Shown here piece after piece: positions 27,686 to 37,325 of a DNA stretch of 64,000 nt (its first letter is position 1; each line of letters begins with the position of its first letter). The translations under genes were made by a program, and so were the position numbers. A model generated the notes under the pieces. That model ran no database searches, was not told the origin of the DNA, and worked only from the letters and a program-made list of their open reading frames with translations. Source of the DNA: Amycolatopsis sp. CA-128772 (lineage in GTDB: Bacteria; Actinomycetota; Actinomycetes; Mycobacteriales; Pseudonocardiaceae). Location of the stretch: the NCBI RefSeq assembly GCF_002904295.1, contig NZ_PPHG01000023.1:1-64000 (forward strand), read 5' to 3'.

Positions 27686-30600
27686 ATGTCGTCGGTTCCC
27701 GAGATCATTCCCCGGGATTTTCCTTTTCCCGACGGCAGCCGGGGAAGGATCCACGACGCGATCCTGCGGATCACCACCTCGGCGCAGGGCTGGCACGGAC
27801 CGGTGGAATCGGTCAGGATACGCCGGGTCTTCGATGGCGGGCGTAGCGGTGCCCTGGTGCTGGACGTCGTGTTGCGGGCGGGTTCCGAACGTCGCCAGCG
27901 GGTCGTCAAAATCGGGCCATCCGCGGAAATGGCGGCGGAGTTCGCGAATTTCCGCAGATATCTCGGCGACTACCCAGCCGCGGTGTGTGCACCCATTCAG
28001 GAAGCCACGGACGGTGCCCGCACGGAGGGAGCCGACCCGGGCGTCGAAACGGAAGCCGTGGTCTACGCGCACGTCGAGGAGTACGTCGGCCGTTGGGAGG
28101 TGCCTGCGGTCACCCTCGAGGACGTCGTCGCGGCGGCGTTCGTCGGCGGGGGAACGGAACAGCTCGCCCACGAGTTGATCACCGCGTTGTTCGCGGCGAT
28201 GGCGACACCGTTCCACAACCGGCGCGAGGTGCGAGCCGAGCGGAGCCTGCGCGACCTCAATCCCGTGCTCGGACCGGACATCGTGATCGAACCCGGTGCG
28301 GTGACCGCGAAACTGTCCTATCCCGAGGACATCCTGCAGGCGTCACTCGGAGGCGCGGCGAGCTTCCCGCCAGGCACGCCGATCCGGCTGGCCGATCCGG
28401 CGCATTCGGCCGTGCGGGTCGTCCTGTCGCCGCCGTCGGACGGCCCGATCGCCGGGGTGGTCGTGAGTACGAGGTTCGCCGAACGACGGGCTCGCTTCGA
28501 CGGGGCGTTCGAGACCGTCGAGCGCACCGCGGGCGTCGTCGTCGCGGACGGTGTCCGCACGGCTGATCCGGCCCATGGGCTGCCGTGCGTGCTGACCGAT
28601 CCGGAGCTGGGCCGGGTCCGCGGCGTCGTGCACGGGGACCTCAACGCCCGGAACGTGATGTGCGTGGACGACCGTCCGGTGCTGATCGACTTCGCGGCCA
28701 CCACCGATGGCCAACCGGTGTTCGCCGACGCGGCGTGCCTGGAGATCAGCCTGCTCCGGGATGTCTTCGCCGAACTGCCGTACGGCGAACTGGTCCGGAT
28801 CCAGCGGCTCCTGGCGCTGGCCGGCCGGCTCCCGGTCCCCGGCGCCGCCGACCAGCTGGCGGACCTGCTCGATGGGCGGCCGGCGAAGGTCGCTTTCCGG
28901 ATCCTGGCGACGATCCGGACGAGCGCGGCTCGTACGTACCCACCAGAGGTCGTCGCGTGGCGCGACTACCTGGCGCAGGTCCATCTCACGGCTTACCGGA
29001 CCGCGAAGTGGGAGGGCGCGGTCCAGACCGCGGACAAGCTGCGGGCGGTGCACTCCGCCGCCGCGGTGGCGACGGAGTGGCTCGCCGACGACGACCCGTT
29101 CGTGCACTGGGCGGACCCGGACGAGGTGCTGAAGTGCATGACGGGTTTCGCCGATCCCGCGGACCCGGACACGGTGGACGTGCTCGCCGGGCTGGTGGCG
29201 GCCGTCGACCGGGCGCAGCAGCCGGTGGCCGACCTGGACCTGCGCAAACTCACCGACCGCTACGTGGCCCGCCACTTCTTGGCGGGAGCGCGCGAAATGG
29301 TGATCGAGTTGTCCCGGGAGCACGACGATTTCCTCGGCGTTGTCCCGGAAGAGACGCCGAAGCCGCTCGTTGTGGTCGGCGGTGCGGGCAGCGGGAAAAC
29401 GCGCATCCTCCGCGAGCTCGCTTACCGAGCCGCGATGGACGTCGTCCGTCCCGAAGCCGGCGTGGTCGCGCTCAAGATGCCCCGGCTGGTCGACGCCCGC
29501 CGGCTTCTCGACGAGGGCGCGGCGGGGAGCCTTCCCCGGGAAGCGCTGGCCCTCGGTGCGGTCCGGCTGCTGGTCGACGGCGTCGACGAGGTCCCGGCCT
29601 CCGAACAGGCCCGGTTGTTCGAGCAGATCGGCGACCTGCACCGGCGATTCCCGCGCACTCCGGTGATCGTGGCCGCCCGGAATCCGGAGCCGGCCGTCCG
29701 GACGGGATTCGACGTGGTGCGGATCGAACCTTGGCCCCCTCGCCTCGCGAAGCAGTTCATGGTCGAACACACCCTTCCGGGGATGACCTGGAGTTATTCG
29801 CGCTTGCGGCGGGAATTCGACGCTGTCGAGGGAGTCACGCCGGGACTGTTGGTGATGTACCTCGACGTCCTCCGCGATCGTCGCGCGTTCGTCGCCCTTA
29901 CGGACGTTTATCACGAGTACTTCGTCAGCCGCCTGGACGGGCTGGACCCGTCCCTGCTGACCCGCGTCGCGGAGGTGAGCGTCGACGTCGGCGGCCCGAT
30001 TCCGGCGCCGGCCGGGACCGACGATCTGGTCGCGCGCGGCATGCTCCGGCGTGAAGACGGGAAAGTCCGGTTCGCGCAGGGTATCGAGCGTGACTTCTTC
30101 GCCGCGATGTCCCTCACCGAAGCGTCCGAAGACATCCTTCGGGAGCGCGCCCGAAGCTTCGCCTGGCGACCGATCACCCTGCTGGCAGCTCACTTGCCCG
30201 GAGTGCCCGACGATGTGCTGGTGACCGTCGTCCGGGCCGTCGCGGACGGCGATCCCGGATTCGCGGCACGGCTCCTGCGCCGGCGGCCGTCCCTGCCGTG
30301 CTGCCACGAATTCGTCCGCGCCCAGGCGGGCGTCCTGGGCGACCCCGCCCGGGGAAGGTTCGCGGCGCTGAGGGCCGTCCAAGCGCTCGGGACCGTCGAT
30401 ACCCCTGATGCGTTGCGGCAGCTCAGGCAACAACTCACGGCCCGGACGGTGTCACCGGAGCTGCTGCGCGCTGCGCTGGAGGCATTGACCGGCGCCTCGC
30501 CGCCGGAACCGGCAGACTTCGCGGTGCCGACCGACTGGGTGCGTGACCTGCTCGGTCAGCTCCTTGACGCGGACCAGCCCCAGTGGACGCGCCTCGAAGC

Positions 30601-32038
30601 TGTCCGCATCGTGAAGGAACGGCGGGTGCGCGGCCTGGATCTGATGCTGGCCGGCCTCGTCACCGGCGCCGACGCCGAGGTCGCCCAAGCGGCAGACGAC
30701 GCGTTGTCGGTCCTGGACGTCGTCCTGCCCGGCTCGCTCCGTTCCCGACGCCCGGGGCTCGTCGCCGCGCGGCTGGCCGAAATCGAACGCATCCTTCCCA
30801 CCCTGGCAGTGGACGCCGAGATCCAGGCCATGCGGGCGGATCGGCTCCGGCTGCTGCAACGGCTGGACGATCCCGCGTTCTGGTCGGCGCGCCTCTACTC
30901 CTACGGAATCCGGCACGACGTGGCCGACCAGGTCGACGGCCTGTTCGACGGACCGGTCGATCCCGGTGCGGTTCGTCGCCTCGGGTCGCTGGACGTCGGT
31001 GCGGCGAACGTCCTGGCCCGCCGCATCCTGGCGGAACATCCCCGGCTGCGTGACGAGCTGGTGTTCGCGGCCGACCGTGGCTCGCCGACGTCGGTGCTGC
31101 TGATCGCGGCAGCGGCCGTGCGCTCTCCCGCGACGGTCGAGCACGCCGCGAGTCTCGTGGCCGAACTGGCCGAGGAAGAGACGGGGGAGCGGATCGAAGG
31201 TCTCGCGGCGCTGGCGCACGCGGTCGTCAAGGCCGATCCGGCCATCGGGTTCCGGGCCAGCCGCGATGCCGCCCGCAGGCTGCGGGACCGCGCGGTTCCC
31301 GCCCGGTTGCACTGGCCGTGGACCACGATGCTCGCCCACACCCGGCCCGGTCCGGAGGAGCTGGACGTCCTGCTGGCCGCCGGCGATTCCCGCGCGATCG
31401 CCGACGTGGCGGCCGCGTGCACGACGTTCGACGGTGCTCCCGCCGACGCCGTGGAACTCGGCGAGGCCGCCCGCCGGTTCCTGGTGACCGACCGGAGCGG
31501 CGAACCGGTCGTTCGCGCACTGGCTCTCTGTGCAGCGGGGCTGGCCGAGGGGCTGCCGGAGATCGCCGGGTTGCTGGCCGACCGGAGCCTCGGTGCGACC
31601 GCGTCGACGGTCTCCTCCGGCCGGTACGGCTTGGTCGAGCTCGCCCCGCTGGCCGAAATCCTGCCGGCCTACGGCCTTTTGGCCCGCCGATCCGGAGGAG
31701 CCGACGCGGCGATCCGGGCTCTGGCCGACGTGGACCCCGCTGGACTCCACTCCAGCGTCGCGCACGGGAAGGCGATCGCCCTCGGATACCTCGGCGACTG
31801 GGTCCCGGTGGTCGAGGCCGCGCCAGGCGATGCCGGGTGGATGGACAGCGCCACCCGGCACATTCTGCGCCACTGGGTGCCTGGTCCCGCGACGCCCGCC
31901 GGTCTCAGCGAGCCCGATGCCATCGCATCGTGGCTCAAGCAGCGGCTGGCGGACACGGCGCTCCGGGCCGGACCGCGGTCTCTCACCGAGCAGCTGTTGT
32001 TCGAGGTCGAACGCCGGCGGGGCGCCTTGCTTCCGTAG
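27686..32038 (+). CDS. Kinase-like/NACHT NTPase with helical-repeat C-terminus
   Basis: A 1450-residue protein. An N-terminal APH/choline-kinase-like domain has a beta3-type lysine K75 (RVVKIG), the catalytic loop HGDLNARN (H316, D318, N323) and LIDF with D335; about 240 residues separate lysine and loop, more than in normal kinases. A NACHT-type NTPase follows, with Walker A GGAGSGKT (565-572) and Walker B LLVDGVDE (628-635). From about residue 830 the sequence is helical and HEAT-like. The layout matches the NTPase hubs of actinobacterial ternary conflict systems; the kinase part may be the domain called TCAD9. ATG 27686 suits the AGGGAGG site better than GTG 27680. Confidence 0.85.
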   Translation: MSSVPEIIPRDFPFPDGSRGRIHDAILRITTSAQGWHGPVESVRIRRVFDGGRSGALVLDVVLRAGSERRQRVVKIGPSAEMAAEFANFRRYLGDYPAAVCAPIQEATDGARTEGADPGVETEAVVYAHVEEYVGRWEVPAVTLEDVVAAAFVGGGTEQLAHELITALFAAMATPFHNRREVRAERSLRDLNPVLGPDIVIEPGAVTAKLSYPEDILQASLGGAASFPPGTPIRLADPAHSAVRVVLSPPSDGPIAGVVVSTRFAERRARFDGAFETVERTAGVVVADGVRTADPAHGLPCVLTDPELGRVRGVVHGDLNARNVMCVDDRPVLIDFAATTDGQPVFADAACLEISLLRDVFAELPYGELVRIQRLLALAGRLPVPGAADQLADLLDGRPAKVAFRILATIRTSAARTYPPEVVAWRDYLAQVHLTAYRTAKWEGAVQTADKLRAVHSAAAVATEWLADDDPFVHWADPDEVLKCMTGFADPADPDTVDVLAGLVAAVDRAQQPVADLDLRKLTDRYVARHFLAGAREMVIELSREHDDFLGVVPEETPKPLVVVGGAGSGKTRILRELAYRAAMDVVRPEAGVVALKMPRLVDARRLLDEGAAGSLPREALALGAVRLLVDGVDEVPASEQARLFEQIGDLHRRFPRTPVIVAARNPEPAVRTGFDVVRIEPWPPRLAKQFMVEHTLPGMTWSYSRLRREFDAVEGVTPGLLVMYLDVLRDRRAFVALTDVYHEYFVSRLDGLDPSLLTRVAEVSVDVGGPIPAPAGTDDLVARGMLRREDGKVRFAQGIERDFFAAMSLTEASEDILRERARSFAWRPITLLAAHLPGVPDDVLVTVVRAVADGDPGFAARLLRRRPSLPCCHEFVRAQAGVLGDPARGRFAALRAVQALGTVDTPDALRQLRQQLTARTVSPELLRAALEALTGASPPEPADFAVPTDWVRDLLGQLLDADQPQWTRLEAVRIVKERRVRGLDLMLAGLVTGADAEVAQAADDALSVLDVVLPGSLRSRRPGLVAARLAEIERILPTLAVDAEIQAMRADRLRLLQRLDDPAFWSARLYSYGIRHDVADQVDGLFDGPVDPGAVRRLGSLDVGAANVLARRILAEHPRLRDELVFAADRGSPTSVLLIAAAAVRSPATVEHAASLVAELAEEETGERIEGLAALAHAVVKADPAIGFRASRDAARRLRDRAVPARLHWPWTTMLAHTRPGPEELDVLLAAGDSRAIADVAAACTTFDGAPADAVELGEAARRFLVTDRSGEPVVRALALCAAGLAEGLPEIAGLLADRSLGATASTVSSGRYGLVELAPLAEILPAYGLLARRSGGADAAIRALADVDPAGLHSSVAHGKAIALGYLGDWVPVVEAAPGDAGWMDSATRHILRHWVPGPATPAGLSEPDAIASWLKQRLADTALRAGPRSLTEQLLFEVERRRGALLP

Positions 32039-32112
32039 TAGCGCTACGCCGAACGGGTCAGCGCCCTGGTGGCCGCGTCGTTCCTGCTGCTGGGGTGGTC
32101 GAAGGGGAGGTG

Positions 32113-32802
32113 ATGGCGGTGGGCGAGACCCCGGCCGGTCCTGGCCTGTTCACCGCGCTGCCACCGGCCACTGTGCAGGCCCTGCTGGGCGTGGGCGTCG
32201 AGCGCCGGTTCCGGCCCGGCGAAGTCCTGCTGCTGGAAGGCGAGCCGACCACGCACGTGATCCTGCTCCTCTCCGGTTGTGTGAAGGTGACCGCCGGCAC
32301 GACCGACGGCGGCCGGGCGCTGCTGGCGGTCCGGTTGCCCGGCGAGCTCATCGGCGAGCTCGCCGGCTTGGACGGACGGCCGCGCTCGGCGACCGTCACG
32401 GCGGTCGGCCTGGTGAACACGCGGGTCATGACCCAGGCGGTGTTCCAGGCGTTCCTGAGAGACCATCCGGACGCGGGTGTCGCCGTGAGCCGATCGGTCG
32501 CCGCGAAACTGCGCTGGGCGACCGCCCGGCGGGTCGACTTCAGCGGATACGACGTCCCGGTCCGGGTCGCTCGCGTTCTCGCCACCCTCGTCCGGTCCCA
32601 CGGAACGCGCACGCAGCGCGGTTGGGAAATCGGCTTCCCGCTCTCGCAGCCGGAGCTCGCCGCCCTGATCGGCGCGGCGGAGCCCACCGTGCACAAGTCC
32701 CTCAGCGAGCTGCGCCGGAAGTCGGTGCTCGAGACGGGCTACCGGAGGATGACGATCCTCGACCTGCCCCGGCTGCACCTCCTGGCCGGTCTGCCGGACT
32801 GA
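32113..32802 (+). CDS. Crp/Fnr-family cyclic-nucleotide-binding regulator 1
   Basis: A 229-residue Crp/Fnr protein: cNMP-binding barrel (about 10-125), dimerisation helix, then a winged helix (FPLSQPELAALIGAAEPTVHKSL near 178-200). The phosphate-binding cassette is kept as GELAGLDGRPRSA, with the ribose-binding Glu and the Arg-Ser pair, so it probably binds a cyclic nucleotide. The recognition helix is unusual (EPTVHKSL instead of SRxTVxRxL). It starts 74 bases after the NACHT gene, at ATG 32113 behind a GGGGAGG site; the longer upstream frame is a shadow of the NACHT gene. Confidence 0.88.
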   Translation: MAVGETPAGPGLFTALPPATVQALLGVGVERRFRPGEVLLLEGEPTTHVILLLSGCVKVTAGTTDGGRALLAVRLPGELIGELAGLDGRPRSATVTAVGLVNTRVMTQAVFQAFLRDHPDAGVAVSRSVAAKLRWATARRVDFSGYDVPVRVARVLATLVRSHGTRTQRGWEIGFPLSQPELAALIGAAEPTVHKSLSELRRKSVLETGYRRMTILDLPRLHLLAGLPD

Positions 32803-32862
32803 GCCGGTCAATCCCGTTCTTGCACGGGGTTCGCCGCACCGAGGTACGGCACAGTCCGTCCG

Positions 32863-33558
32863 GTGAACGCCATGTCCTGGCCACCCGCGTCCCTGCTCGG
32901 CCGGCTTCGCGGGCCGGACGCCGACGGCCTGCTCCGTCTGGGTAGGCCGGTCAGGCTCCCGGCGCAGCAGCGCGTCATCCGTCAGGGCGATGCTGCTCAG
33001 CACTCGCTGCTGATCCTCCAGGGAGCCGTCAAGGTCGTCGTGGACACCGAGCGCGGCCGCGACGTCGTCATCGCCGTGCGGGGCCGCGGCGATTTGCTGG
33101 GCGAGATGGCGACCTTGGAGCACCGGCCGCGATCGGCGCACGTCGTCACGTGCTCTCCCGTGCAGGCCCGGGTCATCCACAGCGCCGACCTCGCGGCCTT
33201 CCTCTCCCGCAACGCGGTGGTGTGTCTTGCCGTCGCCCAGATGCTCAGCGAGCGCCTGCGGTTCGCGGACCGCAGGGGAATCGACTTCGTCGTGTGCCCG
33301 GCCCCGGTCCGCGTCGTCCGGGTGCTGCTCGACGTCGTCCAGCAGCACGGCTCGTGCACGGCCGCGGGGTGGGAGGTGGGAATTCCGCTGTCACAGGCAG
33401 AGATCGCTTCCATGGCCGGTACCGGGCTCAGCACGGTGGAGAAGACCTTCCGGCGGCTCGAGTCGGCGGGCGCGCTCGGCCGCCGCTACCGGCGGGTACT
33501 GATCATCGATCTGCCCGGCCTCCGCCGATTCGGGGAACTTCCTGGCGGAATCCCGTAA
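32863..33558 (+). CDS. Crp/Fnr-family cyclic-nucleotide-binding regulator 2
   Basis: A 231-residue second Crp/Fnr protein in tandem with the first but clearly diverged from it. The cassette GEMATLEHRPRSA again keeps Glu and Arg-Ser. The helix-turn-helix is IPLSQAEIASMAGTGLSTVEKTF. GTG 32863 and ATG 32872 are both possible starts; neither has a strong ribosome binding site. Two adjacent receptors of this kind beside a cyclase-like gene suggest that the locus uses a cyclic-nucleotide signal (inference). Confidence 0.87.
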   Translation: MNAMSWPPASLLGRLRGPDADGLLRLGRPVRLPAQQRVIRQGDAAQHSLLILQGAVKVVVDTERGRDVVIAVRGRGDLLGEMATLEHRPRSAHVVTCSPVQARVIHSADLAAFLSRNAVVCLAVAQMLSERLRFADRRGIDFVVCPAPVRVVRVLLDVVQQHGSCTAAGWEVGIPLSQAEIASMAGTGLSTVEKTFRRLESAGALGRRYRRVLIIDLPGLRRFGELPGGIP

Positions 33559-33643
33559 TAGTACGGCGTTGCCTGTCGCGATCTGTCACAGAGTGATCCA
33601 CGTCAGTCTCGTGCACCACCGTGAACCGTCCGAAAGGGCGCGC

Positions 33644-35146
33644 ATGCCGAATCTCCGCGACGTTCTCCGCCGTAAGTTCCGCTCCGTTTTCAGCGTGCTG
33701 GCCGCGGGCGCCACCAGACCGCCCGTCGGTGACCAGTTGTTCGCCCGGGCGCATCCGGAGCGCGTCACGGTGACCGAATGCCACCACTACGAACAGGAGA
33801 TTTCGCGCAACCCGGCGATCGGCAGCGTCGGCGCGCCGACCGGGCGGATCGAGATCGTCGTGCCGTTCGACGGGGCCGACCACTTCACGCGCCGGGCTTG
33901 TGCCGACGTCGCACCCGTGCTCGAGGCCGGGGGGAAGGATCCCCGGAACGCGGTGATCGGCCACCTGGCCTTCGCCGGGCACCAGCACACCGACCTGGGT
34001 GCGGTGCTGGGTTTGGACGACAGCTACGGAGCCTTGCCCATCGAGGTTCCGGTCACCGGGCCCGACGCGCCGGGCGGGCGGCACGAGCTGCGCCGGGACC
34101 GCCAGGCCGGAGTGATCCGGCACGAGTACCGGCCGCGGCCGAACCAGCTCGAGGTGGTCCCGGTGAACGTCCGGATCGACCTGCTCGACCCGGACACCTA
34201 CGGGGGAACGGTCACGACGCAGGACTCACCCGACTTCGCTCGTCCTTCGGAGCAACCGAACTTTCGGCCTTACCTGTGGCTCCGGGTGCGGGTCACGCTG
34301 ATCATCCCCTGGCCGCACGATCGACCCGAGCCGGCCCCGGTCGTCAACCGCATCTCGCTGGACTGGCCCACGATCACCTCCCTGCACGTCCTGACGGTCG
34401 AGCAGCGCGGCACGAACGTGACCGAACGGCCCATCACCTACAACCCGGTGGACCGGACCATCGAGTGGCGCGATGTTCCCATGCAGGTGGACGAGCACCA
34501 CCAGCGGCGCGACGAACTTCGCTTCGTGAGCGACACCATGGTGGTATCGATCCGTCAGCCCGGCGAGCTGTACCGGCAACCGAGCCTCGACGGCACGGTT
34601 GAACTCGAGATCCCGGACGTCCTGCTCTCAGGCATGCGGACCCGGCTCTTCGACAGCCTCGGCCGCGTGGCCGAGGAAGGACACCGCGAGTGCACCCGGC
34701 TGACTTCGCGCGTGCACCTGATCTTGGGGGAGGCTTTCGCGAGGCGGAAACTCAAACCGCATCAGCACCTCCATTTCGACGAAGTCATCCCGGAGCAGGC
34801 CCGCATCGCCGACATCGAGAACGCGTTGTCCGACCGAGGATTCGATGTTGCTTTCACGGAGAAGCCGGAGCAAGGCGGGACGCGCCGGTGGCAGGGGCGA
34901 GCCAAACGGGCGGAGGGGCCGGAGACGATGATCTTGTTCATTTTCGTGGAGGGCAGTCATCACGAAACCGAGCGCACGGTCCACAAGCCGGGCGGCCACT
35001 CCTACACGAGCAAGCTGCCCAGCGGAGAGCTGAAGGTCTTCATGTACGGCGAACTGCCGCGGGCCAGCCGGGCGGTCACCCGTGAGATGAACGCGCTGCA
35101 CGCGGCGGTCCGCGACCGGTTCGACCGGATCCGCGCCCTGCGGTGA
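33644..35146 (+). CDS. Unrecognised beta-rich protein of the NACHT/CHAT locus
   Basis: A 500-residue protein with no signal peptide or membrane segment; I cannot assign a family. The middle is rich in beta strands and includes NPVDRTIEWRDVPM and SGMRTRLFDSLGR. The same pattern, NPDTGRRRIEWKQITL and SGLEGVDLFEPLGGR, appears at the matching place in the next gene, so the two are probably distant paralogues that share a domain. The C-terminus has a PxHQHLHFDEVIPEQ stretch. ATG 33644 is the first start near a purine-rich site (GAAAGGG); the frame opens earlier. Likely a structural or adaptor component of the conflict complex. Confidence 0.7.
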   Translation: MPNLRDVLRRKFRSVFSVLAAGATRPPVGDQLFARAHPERVTVTECHHYEQEISRNPAIGSVGAPTGRIEIVVPFDGADHFTRRACADVAPVLEAGGKDPRNAVIGHLAFAGHQHTDLGAVLGLDDSYGALPIEVPVTGPDAPGGRHELRRDRQAGVIRHEYRPRPNQLEVVPVNVRIDLLDPDTYGGTVTTQDSPDFARPSEQPNFRPYLWLRVRVTLIIPWPHDRPEPAPVVNRISLDWPTITSLHVLTVEQRGTNVTERPITYNPVDRTIEWRDVPMQVDEHHQRRDELRFVSDTMVVSIRQPGELYRQPSLDGTVELEIPDVLLSGMRTRLFDSLGRVAEEGHRECTRLTSRVHLILGEAFARRKLKPHQHLHFDEVIPEQARIADIENALSDRGFDVAFTEKPEQGGTRRWQGRAKRAEGPETMILFIFVEGSHHETERTVHKPGGHSYTSKLPSGELKVFMYGELPRASRAVTREMNALHAAVRDRFDRIRALR

Positions 35147-35176
35147 AACCCGGAACTCGACGAGGAGCGCCGACGA

Positions 35177-37099
35177 ATGTCCTATGAACTCCGCGAACGA
35201 GCTCCCCGCGTTCGCTGTCACAGCTGCGGCTCGGCGAAGATCTCCGCTGTCTGCCACCACTGCGGCCGGCCCCTGTGCGCGGACCACGTCCGCAAACCGG
35301 TGGTCACGAGCGAATTCGAGGGACTCGGCCTGCGCAAGACCCAGCCCCACCACTGCGCCACGCACGACCACGTCGTCGGTGCGTCGCTCCGGCAGATGTA
35401 CTACGTCGTGGGCGGTATCGCAGCCGCTGCCCTCGTCGTGCTGTTCCTGCTCCCGCCGGCCGGGGTGATCCTGCTGCTCGGCTGCGCCGGTGCTGCTGTG
35501 CTGATCCGGTACGCGGATCGCCGGCGCGCTCGCGCGGCGTTGCTCGACCGGCCGTCGCTGCCGGTGGTCCCCAGCATCGACGCGGTGGAGGTGCGGGAAG
35601 TCCTGCACGGTGAACTCGTGCTCGAAGCGGATGGCACCTACCGGACGTCGGTGACGCCGGTCGACGGGCACATCAAGGTCGAGACGACCTTCGGCCGTCC
35701 GGATCAGGACCGACTGCGCGAGTACCGCAAGAAGTTCGGGTTGAGCAGCACCGAGAACATTCCGTTCTCGGCGGGCTACCTGGTGCTGCGCGGCCCGGCC
35801 GGACTCGAGTTCACCGACCGGGTCGGTGGCGGCTTGGTCGTTCCGCTGGCCGGCCTGGCCGGGATGCAGCCCTTCCTGGCTTCCCCGGACGTCCCCGTGA
35901 GCGCGAAGTGGCAGGTGCGCCTGGGGCACCGCGTCACCGGGGTGCCCGGACGGAGCGAAATCCCGCTGTGGCTCACCCCGGCCCTGATGCCGGAATCCGA
36001 TCAGCGCACCCTCCAGCTGGACCTGCAATGGCTCGGCAACTGGCCGTCGGCGGACTCGAGTCTCGACGCCGACCGCGTCGAGCGTTTGACGCTTTACGTG
36101 CCGGCGGCGTGGGGCAACGTCGAATTCGTCGAGGATGCCGCGGTCGAAAGCCGCGCCAACCCGGATACCGGCCGCCGGCGCATCGAATGGAAGCAGATAA
36201 CCCTCGACCAGGCGAAGCGTCGGCTGGAGCTCGCTGTCCACTTCGAGGAGCAGATCAAGCTCACCGACGTGATCACGGGATCACTGGTCGTTTCGTTCCG
36301 CGGGGCGTTGTCCGGGCTGGAGGGAGTGGACCTGTTCGAGCCGCTCGGCGGACGGCGGCGGGGCTTCCGGTACTCCGATGTCAAGACCGAAGTCACCGCG
36401 GACATCGAGCTGAGCTTGAACGGTGTCCGCTACCAGGACATTCGGGTGGTCCCGGATCCGCGTAAGGATCATCCCGCCCGGATCCCGGAGATCCATGAAT
36501 TCCCGGGCGTGATCCCCGACCACGAGACGCTCATCGCGCTCACCGACGCGATGAGCGGGGACGATTACTACGTCAAGCGCGTCATCGAAAACCCGCCGCG
36601 CGACCGCGGTCGCGCGGATCTCGTCAACCGGGCCTGGGACGTCGCCGGCCGCCGCTACTTCGGGGTCTACCCGGTCGATTTCCACGTCGTGCTGACCGGC
36701 GAGGAGGTCTACGGCAGCGACATCCGCGCCGAGGCCGGCAACACCAAGGTGCGGCTGTACGTGAAAGGCGCTTTCGCCAGCAAGGACATGGAGGACGAGA
36801 TCGAGTCGGTCTGGTACGGGCTGCAGGGCATTATCTCGGACACTCTGCAGCAGCAGCGCAAGGTGGTCCGATCGCACGACCACCACGGCGTTGGAGCGCG
36901 GAATCCCGCGTCGGACCTGCGGATCCAGGAGCTGAAGCGGCGGCGCGAGAAGTTCGAGGACGCGTTGCTGGACCGTCGGATCTCCGAGGACGCCTGCCGA
37001 GCCTTCATCGCCCGCATCGACCGTGAGACCGCCGAGCTGGACGAAAGCTACGGCGGCCCGCAGAACTGGGAAGGGCGAAATGACCTGGAAATGCAGTGA
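35177..37099 (+). CDS. B-box-like zinc-finger membrane protein, paralogous to the previous gene product
   Basis: A 640-residue protein. Residues 14-45 form a B-box-like zinc finger (CHSCG, CHHCGRPLCADH). Two adjacent transmembrane helices lie at about 75-112 around a Pro-Pro turn, and a large beta-rich cytoplasmic part follows that resembles the upstream gene product (IEWKQITL, LFEPLGGR, VIPDHETL). The C-terminus is a charged coiled coil (IQELKRRREKFEDALLDRR). It would anchor the complex at the membrane. ATG 35177 follows a GAGGAGCG site 30 bases after the previous stop; the pair is co-transcribed. Confidence 0.75.
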   Translation: MSYELRERAPRVRCHSCGSAKISAVCHHCGRPLCADHVRKPVVTSEFEGLGLRKTQPHHCATHDHVVGASLRQMYYVVGGIAAAALVVLFLLPPAGVILLLGCAGAAVLIRYADRRRARAALLDRPSLPVVPSIDAVEVREVLHGELVLEADGTYRTSVTPVDGHIKVETTFGRPDQDRLREYRKKFGLSSTENIPFSAGYLVLRGPAGLEFTDRVGGGLVVPLAGLAGMQPFLASPDVPVSAKWQVRLGHRVTGVPGRSEIPLWLTPALMPESDQRTLQLDLQWLGNWPSADSSLDADRVERLTLYVPAAWGNVEFVEDAAVESRANPDTGRRRIEWKQITLDQAKRRLELAVHFEEQIKLTDVITGSLVVSFRGALSGLEGVDLFEPLGGRRRGFRYSDVKTEVTADIELSLNGVRYQDIRVVPDPRKDHPARIPEIHEFPGVIPDHETLIALTDAMSGDDYYVKRVIENPPRDRGRADLVNRAWDVAGRRYFGVYPVDFHVVLTGEEVYGSDIRAEAGNTKVRLYVKGAFASKDMEDEIESVWYGLQGIISDTLQQQRKVVRSHDHHGVGARNPASDLRIQELKRRREKFEDALLDRRISEDACRAFIARIDRETAELDESYGGPQNWEGRNDLEMQ

Positions 37100-37325
37100 C
37101 TGCGACGCCGAGGAAGACAACGAGCGCAAGGTGCTGGTCGATGCCGTTTGCCACCACTGTGGCAAGCCTCTTTGCCGGTCGCACCAGCAGGCCGTGATCG
37201 ACGATGCCTTCGCGGCGATCGATTCCGCCCGCCTGATCCCGGTGGACCGGATCGCCGTCCACTGCGAAAGCTGCCGTCGGGCCCACCACCCCCGGGCCAC
37301 GGTCATGGACGGGAGGCCGCGATGA
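37080..37325 (+). CDS. Small B-box-like zinc-finger protein
   Basis: An 81-residue protein beginning MTWKCSDCDAEE, with CHHCGKPLCRSH in the middle and CESCRRAHH near the end. The cysteine/histidine spacing is the same B-box-like pattern as in the preceding membrane protein, here free-standing. It overlaps that gene by 20 bases and its stop overlaps the CHAT gene start (ATGA), so all three are translationally coupled. A role as zinc-dependent adaptor between membrane protein and protease is inferred. Confidence 0.75.
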   Translation: MTWKCSDCDAEEDNERKVLVDAVCHHCGKPLCRSHQQAVIDDAFAAIDSARLIPVDRIAVHCESCRRAHHPRATVMDGRPR

